Assembly: GCA_029264225.1 (NCBI GenBank)
Contig: JARICB010000293.1
Span: 1-9,866 of the forward strand
Origin: Nocardioides sp.
GTDB lineage: Bacteria; Actinomycetota; Actinomycetes; Propionibacteriales; Nocardioidaceae
Length of the DNA: 9,866 nt
Direction of reading: 5' to 3'
The notes under the pieces were generated by a model that was not told the origin of the DNA, searched no databases, and saw only the letters and a program-made list of their open reading frames with translations. Every line of letters starts with the position of its first letter. Positions within the stretch are counted from its first letter, which is position 1. Shown piece by piece: positions 5,786 through 9,866 of this stretch. The position numbers were made by a program, and so were the translations under genes.

Positions 5786-6619
5786 TCAGCAGGCCTGTCC
5801 GTAGACGCCGGCCCGCGTAGACGGAGCGTCCACCGGCAGCGTGTTCGGCGCAGCCAGGCTCCAATGCCTTACCCAGTCCATCTGCATACGGCTGACCTTC
5901 ATGGCCTTGCCAGGCTTGGCCTTCAGGGTGAAGCGCACTGTCAGCGGCGTGCCGGAGAGCAGGTCGCCGCGGGCCTCGGTGTACACCACGTGGGCATCGA
6001 TGAACCAGGAGATCCGTTCACGCGTCACCTCCACGGCATAGGTATGCCAGCGATCACGGCGCAGATCCATCCCGGGGTTGCGTGCCTTGTAGGCAACGTT
6101 GGGCAGGGTGCGCGCATAGACGTCGACCACCTTGCTCCCGGGGGCATAGCTGGCCAGGGCGATGTTGCGAGCACCGCAGTTCTCCGCGGTCCCTGCCGCG
6201 GGCACGAGCTCGGCCAGCACCTTGTAGCGGGCACCCGCGCGGCCGTACTGGCGGCTCCGCAGCCTGGTCTCCCAACGCCCCACCTCGGCACCCGCGCCCG
6301 CGAGGGTGGCGGTGAGATCGCCCTGCCCGGTCGCGTTGAGGGTGAGCATCCCGTTCTGGTGCACGACCTCGCCGGCACCGGCGCCCTGCCACTGCGGACC
6401 TGTCGGGCCGGAGTAGGGGGCCTCGAACTCCTCACGCCACACCACGCCCTTGTTCCACCACCCGTAGGTGGTGCCGGCGTGGATCGGGCCGGGCTCGGGC
6501 TCCGCGTGATCGGCCTGGGCGGGCACCACGGCCAGGAGTGCCACCATGACCGGAGCGACCAGCGCGGCAGCGAAGCCCCTCGTGCGTCGACCACGGGCAG
6601 GATGCGTGAGACGGCTCAT
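5786..6619 (-). CDS. Secreted GH16/concanavalin-like fold protein, catalytic motif not seen
   Basis: The 277-residue protein starts MSRLTHPARGRRTRGFAAAL; a positively charged N-terminus, a hydrophobic core and VPAQA-DHAEP predict signal-peptide cleavage after residue 36. The mature part resembles family 16 glycoside hydrolase-like beta-sandwiches: WREEFEAPYSGPTGPQW (61-77), HQNGMLTLNATG (87-98), GRWETRLRSR (114-123), DRWHTYAVEVTRERISWFIDAHVVY (189-213), and a closing KVSRMQMDWVRHW strand (241-253). The usual ExDxxE catalytic motif is absent; the expected region reads GARNIALASYAPGSKVVDVYA. It may therefore bind rather than cleave polysaccharide, though the fold call itself is moderate. C148 and the C-terminal C277 are the only cysteines. 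I preferred ATG 6619 over an upstream in-frame start at 6721, which would lie inside fmt and displace the signal peptide. Confidence 0.8.
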   Translation of the reverse strand: MSRLTHPARGRRTRGFAAALVAPVMVALLAVVPAQADHAEPEPGPIHAGTTYGWWNKGVVWREEFEAPYSGPTGPQWQGAGAGEVVHQNGMLTLNATGQGDLTATLAGAGAEVGRWETRLRSRQYGRAGARYKVLAELVPAAGTAENCGARNIALASYAPGSKVVDVYARTLPNVAYKARNPGMDLRRDRWHTYAVEVTRERISWFIDAHVVYTEARGDLLSGTPLTVRFTLKAKPGKAMKVSRMQMDWVRHWSLAAPNTLPVDAPSTRAGVYGQAC

Positions 6620-6627
6620 GGGGCCTG

Positions 6628-6633
6628 ACGGTA
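6628..6633 (-). promoter_or_regulatory. Possible -10 box (TACCGT) before the GH16-like gene
   Basis: TACCGT on the minus strand fits TANNNT and lies eight bases before ATG 6619. There is no Shine-Dalgarno between them. The spacing is longer and the match weaker than at the other three leaderless candidates. Confidence 0.25.
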
Positions 6634-6659
6634 CGCCGAGGGCCGGGGGCCAAGGAAGT

Positions 6660-7592
6660 TCAGGAGTCTCCCAGTCGAGCGCCCGGGGCGACAGTGACAC
6701 CACGCGCCCAGTCGGCCGCACGCATCGACTTCTTGCCGAAGGCCTTCACCTCACCGAGTTCGACGGGGTCGCTGGCGGTGCCCACGAACACAGCGTTCTT
6801 GGTCACCTCGAGGACTCCCGGCTCGAGGCGCTCCCGCCCGCTGGTGATGGTGACGGCCCCGATCTTGAACCGCTCGCCCTCCCAGGTGCTCCAGGCGCCC
6901 GGCCCCGGGGTGCAGGCCCGCACACGACGGTCGACGCCGATCGCCGGTTCGGTCCAGCTGATCCGCGCATCCTCGACCATGATCTTGGGTGCCAGGCTGA
7001 TGCCCTCGGCCGGCTGCTCGCGTGCCTCCAGGGAGCCGTCCTCGATGCCGTCGAGGGTGCGGACCAGCAGCTCGGCCCCGCCTTCGGCGAGCCGGGCGAG
7101 CAGATCGCCGGCGGTGTCGCTCGAGCGGATCCGCTCGGTCATCAGCCCGAAGGTCGGACCTGCGTCGAGCGCCTTGACGATGCGGAACGTCGTCGCACCG
7201 GTGACCTCGTCGCCGGCCCAGATCGAGTGTTGCACCGGCGCTGCGCCGCGCCAGGCCGGAAGCAGGGAGAAGTGCAGGTTGATCCAGCCGTGCTCGGGGA
7301 TGTCGAGTGTCGACTGCGGCAACATCGCGCCGTAGGCCACCACCGGGCAGGCGTCGGGACGTAGATCGCGCAGGGCGGCCTGGAAGTCCGGCTCACGAGG
7401 GTGCTCCGGCTTGAGGACTGGCAGAGCGAGCTCGTGGGCCCGCAGCGCGACCGGGCTCGCGACGAGTCTGCGGCCACGACCCGAGGGGGCATCGGGTCGG
7501 GTCACGACACCGACGACTTCGTGCTGGGAGGCGAGAAGCGCTTCCAGGGCGGGCAGCGCCACCTCGGGGGTGCCGGCGAAGACGACCCTCAT
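6660..7592 (-). CDS. fmt: Methionyl-tRNA formyltransferase
   Basis: Fmt formylates the amino group of methionyl-initiator-tRNA using 10-formyltetrahydrofolate, the step later undone by the deformylase encoded just upstream. The 310-residue protein begins [20 protein letters not shown] and has the formyltransferase signature [20 protein letters not shown], with catalytic N105 and H107, plus D143 in [18 protein letters not shown] (32-41) is the loop region before the folate site. The C-terminal beta-barrel that binds tRNA includes [21 protein letters not shown] and [12 protein letters not shown]. Start ATG 7592 overlaps the def stop as ATGA, giving translational coupling; an in-frame extension to 7655 lies within def and is not family-like. 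Length is typical of the family. Confidence 0.98.
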   Translation of the reverse strand: MRVVFAGTPEVALPALEALLASQHEVVGVVTRPDAPSGRGRRLVASPVALRAHELALPVLKPEHPREPDFQAALRDLRPDACPVVAYGAMLPQSTLDIPEHGWINLHFSLLPAWRGAAPVQHSIWAGDEVTGATTFRIVKALDAGPTFGLMTERIRSSDTAGDLLARLAEGGAELLVRTLDGIEDGSLEAREQPAEGISLAPKIMVEDARISWTEPAIGVDRRVRACTPGPGAWSTWEGERFKIGAVTITSGRERLEPGVLEVTKNAVFVGTASDPVELGEVKAFGKKSMRAADWARGVTVAPGARLGDS

Positions 7593-8134
7593 CGGCCGAA
7601 CCCGAACGTCGCGTGCGGGCTGACTTTTACCGTGGGTTGCTCGAGGCCGAACCACTCGGACTCACGGATCTCCTTCATGGCGGCCTTCCGGGCGTCGGTG
7701 TCGAGCTTGTCGATGAACAGGATGCCGTCGAGATGGTCGGTCTCGTGCTGGAGCGCGCGGGCCAACAGTTGCGAGCTCTCGATCCGCTGCGGTTCGCCGT
7801 ACATGTCGAAGCCGGTAGCGATGACCGACAGCGCGCGCAGGCACTCGTAGGTGATCTCGGGCAGGCTCAGGCAGCCCTCGGCGCCGTCCTGGGTCTCGTC
7901 GCTGAGCGACAGCGTCGGGTTGATGAGGTGGCCGACCTGGCCCTCGACGTTCCAGGAGAAGACCCGCAACCCGACGCCGATCTGGGGAGCCGCGAGTCCG
8001 GCACCGGGGGCGGCGAGCATCGTGTCGGTGAGGTCCTGCACCAGCGTGCGGATCTCCTTGTCGAAGTCGTCGACCTCTATCGCGCGCTTGCGCAGGATCG
8101 GGTCTCCGAACAATCGGATGGGCTGAACGGCCAC
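7589..8134 (-). CDS. def: Peptide deformylase
   Basis: Def removes the formyl group from the N-terminal methionine of nascent proteins at the ribosome. The 181-residue product has all three active-site motifs: [10 protein letters not shown] (44-53, Q51), EGCLSLPE (87-93, metal ligand C88) and QHETDHLDG (129-137, ligands H130 and H134, catalytic E131). EGCLS rather than a variant cysteine motif marks it as an active type. The GTG start at 8134 is supported by AAGGAG nine bases upstream. The C-terminal tail beyond about residue 165 ([16 protein letters not shown]) follows the actinobacterial pattern of longer deformylases. It forms an operon with fmt through a four-base ATGA overlap and probably has its own promoter in the 84-base gap after priA. 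Confidence 0.98.
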   Translation of the reverse strand: MAVQPIRLFGDPILRKRAIEVDDFDKEIRTLVQDLTDTMLAAPGAGLAAPQIGVGLRVFSWNVEGQVGHLINPTLSLSDETQDGAEGCLSLPEITYECLRALSVIATGFDMYGEPQRIESSQLLARALQHETDHLDGILFIDKLDTDARKAAMKEIRESEWFGLEQPTVKVSPHATFGFGR

Positions 8135-8143
8135 GTGCGGCTT

Positions 8144-8149
8144 CTCCTT
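8144..8149 (-). promoter_or_regulatory. def Shine-Dalgarno
   Basis: AAGGAG on the minus strand, nine bases before GTG 8134, decides the def start codon. Confidence 0.8.
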
Positions 8150-8165
8150 GGTCGGGGGCGCAGCA

Positions 8166-8171
8166 AGTCTA
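8166..8171 (-). promoter_or_regulatory. Putative -10 box (TAGACT) for def-fmt
   Basis: TAGACT matches TANNNT and lies about 31 bases before the def start, upstream of its ribosome binding site, so the transcript would have a short leader of roughly 25 bases. A -35 element at 17-19 bases is not convincing (TTCGTG/TCGTGG only). It sits in the gap between the priA stop (8219) and def. Confidence 0.45.
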
Positions 8172-8218
8172 GGCAGCGGGGAGACTGCTCCACGAAAGGG
8201 CGTTGGCTGCGAGGTCGA

Positions 8219-9664
8219 TCAGAACCTCAGCGGGTCGACCTGGATGCGTACGGCGTCGAGCTTGCGGGCGCTGCGGACCCGCTGCAGTTCGCCCAGCGCA
8301 GCAGCCAGTGCCTCGGCCGAGGCCAGTGGCACCCGGATCACGGCCCGTTGCTCGTCCCTGCCACTTCGGGCGTCGGTGAACCCCTTGCCGTCGGAGGCCA
8401 CCGGCACCGGGCCAAGCACTTCGGCCACCTCGGGCAGCGACAGCAGCGTCAGCGCGTCGTCGAGCGCGCCCGGCTCCCCCGTGATCGTGGCCAGCGCCGC
8501 TGCGGGAGGCAGGTGGGCCGCGGCCCGTTCGGCGAGCTCGCGCTCGGCGAAGCCGGCCGGGTCCCAGCGAACGAGGGCCTGCAGCACCGGGTGTCCCGGG
8601 TCGCCCACTGCGACGACGCGGCCGCCGGGACGCACTAGGCCGGCTGCTCCGAGCCAGCGGCGCAGGGCTTCCTCGGGGGCCCGCAGGTCTTCGCGGGCCA
8701 GGGTTAGCCAGGTGTCGAGGATGACGACCACTGCGTAGCCGCCTTCGGCCACCGGCTCGGCTCCGACCGTGGCAACGACGATGTCGGGTCGGGCTGAGAC
8801 CTGGGGCAGCACCCGATCGCCACTCGAGCTGCGAATCGTCGTACCGGCAAAGCTGCGGCCGAGTTCCTCGGCGGTCCGCGCCTCGCCGCGAACGGGCGCA
8901 CGGAGCCCCCGGTGGCCGCACTCGCGGCAGGCCCACGCGTGGTCGGCCGTGCCGCACCATCGGCAAGTAGGTGGGGTGGTCGGGCCGCCCAGCACGAGTG
9001 GGCCGGCGCAGGTGGCGCAGCGGGCGGGAGTGCGGCAGCGCTCGCAGGCCAACGACGGCGCGTAGCCGGCACGCGGAGTCTGAACGAGCACGGGCCCTGT
9101 CTTGAGGCCCTCGCGGATCGCCTCGAAGGCCGGTCTCGGGATGCGCGAGCCGACGGCGCGATCCTCCGCAGGCGCGATGTCGACGCGGGCTCGTTGGCGA
9201 ATCACGGTCCTCGGAGAAACGAGTTCATTGGCCCATCCGGACCGGAGCAGCACCTCGGCCTCGCAGGTGCGCGCGAAGCCGGCAAGCATCATCGCCGTCT
9301 CCTGCTGTCGGGCACGTAGCACCAGCATCTCGCGCACGTGCGGGTAGGGCGCGCGCGGCTCGGCGTGCAGGTCGTCGCCGTCATCCCAGATGACGAGAAG
9401 ACCGAGGTCCTGCACGGGTGCGAGGGCAGCCGAGCGGGTGCCGACCACCACTCTGCGAGCACCCCGCGAGACCGCGAGGAAGTCGCGGTAGCGCTGCGCC
9501 GGTCCCGCGTCGGCGCTGAGGACGACGTGCTGGTCCGCGCCTAGGATCATGGTCATCGCGGCCGAGACCCGGTCGGCGTCGCGCTGGTCGGGCACACAGA
9601 TCAGCGACCCCCGGCCGCCCGCCAGCGTCGCGGCGGCGGCGTGGGCCAGCATCGCCGAGCGGTA
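8219..9664 (-). CDS. priA: Primosomal protein N' (PriA), C-terminal part; 5' part disrupted by inversion
   Basis: PriA directs replication restart by loading the replisome at forks. From about AYRSAMLAHAAAATLAGG (ATG 9652-9650 is an internal codon) this frame encodes roughly 480 residues ending QVDPLRF. Numbering from that internal methionine, it has VPDQRDADR, VGTRSA (70-75), a degenerate DEAD-box region IWDDGDDLHAEPRAPYP (88-104), and eight zinc-binding cysteines in CxxC pairs at 203/206, 212/215, 230/233 and 242/245. The Walker A loop is replaced by GGRGSLICVPD, and the later motifs are also degenerate (VVATVGAEPVAEGGYAVVVILD). This is as in other actinobacterial PriA proteins, which are thought not to be active helicases. 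The frame stays open rightward to the window end, but beyond about 9664 it is the antisense of a plus-strand priA segment, so the true coding part stops there. Confidence 0.9.
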   Translation of the reverse strand, partial: YRSAMLAHAAAATLAGGRGSLICVPDQRDADRVSAAMTMILGADQHVVLSADAGPAQRYRDFLAVSRGARRVVVGTRSAALAPVQDLGLLVIWDDGDDLHAEPRAPYPHVREMLVLRARQQETAMMLAGFARTCEAEVLLRSGWANELVSPRTVIRQRARVDIAPAEDRAVGSRIPRPAFEAIREGLKTGPVLVQTPRAGYAPSLACERCRTPARCATCAGPLVLGGPTTPPTCRWCGTADHAWACRECGHRGLRAPVRGEARTAEELGRSFAGTTIRSSSGDRVLPQVSARPDIVVATVGAEPVAEGGYAVVVILDTWLTLAREDLRAPEEALRRWLGAAGLVRPGGRVVAVGDPGHPVLQALVRWDPAGFAERELAERAAAHLPPAAALATITGEPGALDDALTLLSLPEVAEVLGPVPVASDGKGFTDARSGRDEQRAVIRVPLASAEALAAALGELQRVRSARKLDAVRIQVDPLRF

Positions 9665-9866
9665 CGCCGGGGCACGCGGCGACGTCGTGCGCCTCGCCGT
9701 ACCTCCGCGCCATGCCAAGACCGAGAAGGAGGAGTCCCCACCCGCTCCTCCGTTGCCGAGCCCGCCAGACCTGCAGGCCTGGGGGCACGTCACCCACGGC
9801 GCGACGTTCCTCCAGCACCTGTCTGGCGGTGGCTCCCCACGCGCGGTGTGGAACGCCGCACCCGGC
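9645..9866 (+). pseudogene. priA: priA middle segment in inverted orientation
   Basis: Seventy-two open plus-strand codons from 9651 to the window end read IAERYAGARGDVVRLAVPPR, then HAKTEKEESPPAPPLPSPPD, then LQAWGHVTHGATFLQHLSGG, then GSPRAVWNAAPG. This is the PriA stretch that normally comes just before the minus-strand part: the (A)ERYAG..DV(V/L)RLAVPPRHA segment that closes the N-terminal DNA-binding region, a proline-rich linker, and the ATFL..L..G..PRAVW..APG segment that leads into the helicase-like domain. It is on the opposite strand to the rest of the gene. The boundary lies within about 9640-9668. It cannot be translated together with the C-terminal part in this arrangement. It is either a real inversion or an assembly chimera. 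Confidence 0.85.

Noticed and set aside
5800..5830. Repeated CGTAGACG-like words near the end of the GH16-like gene, similar to the inverted repeat near 1078
   Set aside because: Only eight bases are shared and they fall in coding sequence; too short to claim a repeat family.
6620..6721. Extended start of the GH16-like protein at 6721
   Set aside because: It would overlap fmt and push the signal peptide 34 residues inward.
7593..7655. Extended fmt start at 7655
   Set aside because: The added residues lie inside def and do not resemble Fmt, whereas [10 protein letters not shown] at 7592 is the canonical N-terminus with ATGA coupling.
7613..8638. Plus-strand ORF (341 codons) opposite def and the priA 3' end
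   Set aside because: It spans two genes and their intergenic promoter region on the other strand; composition is that of a shadow ORF.
9653..9793. N-terminal extension of minus-strand PriA to ATG 9793
   Set aside because: These residues are the antisense of a plus-strand segment that itself reads as PriA, so they are not genuine PriA sequence.
1..9866. tRNA, rRNA, CRISPR array, transposase or toxin-antitoxin genes
   Set aside because: Looked for on both strands; none has supporting sequence in this window.

Overview
The window is high-GC DNA with long spurious antisense ORFs, GTG starts and an actinobacterial-type PriA. It comes from an actinomycete, most likely of the Nocardioidaceae/Propionibacteriales type. 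The phylum is well supported; the family is an inference from protein style. Nearly every real gene lies on the minus strand, so transcription runs from high to low coordinates.

Read in the direction of transcription, the layout is: priA (8219 to about 9660, disrupted), def (7589-8134), fmt (6660-7592, ATGA overlap with def), a secreted GH16/lectin-fold protein (5786-6619), a MmcQ/YjbR-family gene (5331-5750), rsmB (4037-5341, overlapping the yjbR stop), a secreted Ig-like protein (2942-3916), a stand-alone LigD-type polymerase/primase (1943-2905), rpe (1208-1876), an FMN riboswitch (847-972) and ribD (1-778, running off the left edge). The backbone priA-def-fmt-rsmB-rpe-ribD is a familiar actinobacterial housekeeping order. 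It covers replication restart, N-formyl-methionine metabolism, rRNA methylation, the pentose-phosphate pathway and riboflavin synthesis. Four non-backbone genes sit in it as two pairs, between fmt and rsmB and between rsmB and rpe.

Regulation is partly readable. ribD has a complete FMN aptamer, followed by a short hairpin that can pair the CCCC at 809-812 with its Shine-Dalgarno GGGG. rpe, the ligD-type gene and the yjbR gene lack convincing ribosome binding sites; instead each has a TAGNNT -10-like hexamer 6 or 7 nt before the start codon, the geometry expected of leaderless mRNAs. def and rsmB have ordinary AAGGAG sites, and fmt is translationally coupled to def.

The most striking signal is at the right end. 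From about 9645 to 9866 the PLUS strand encodes 72 uninterrupted codons of the PriA middle region (starting IAERYAG, with RLAVPPRHAK, ending AVWNAAPG). The rest of PriA, starting near AYRSAMLAHAAAATLAGG, is on the MINUS strand. A segment of priA is therefore inverted relative to its own C-terminus. It could be a real inversion, perhaps between short inverted repeats inside the gene, or a fold-back chimera at a contig end; the sequence alone cannot decide. I saw no tRNA, rRNA, CRISPR array, transposase, or complete novel multi-gene system.
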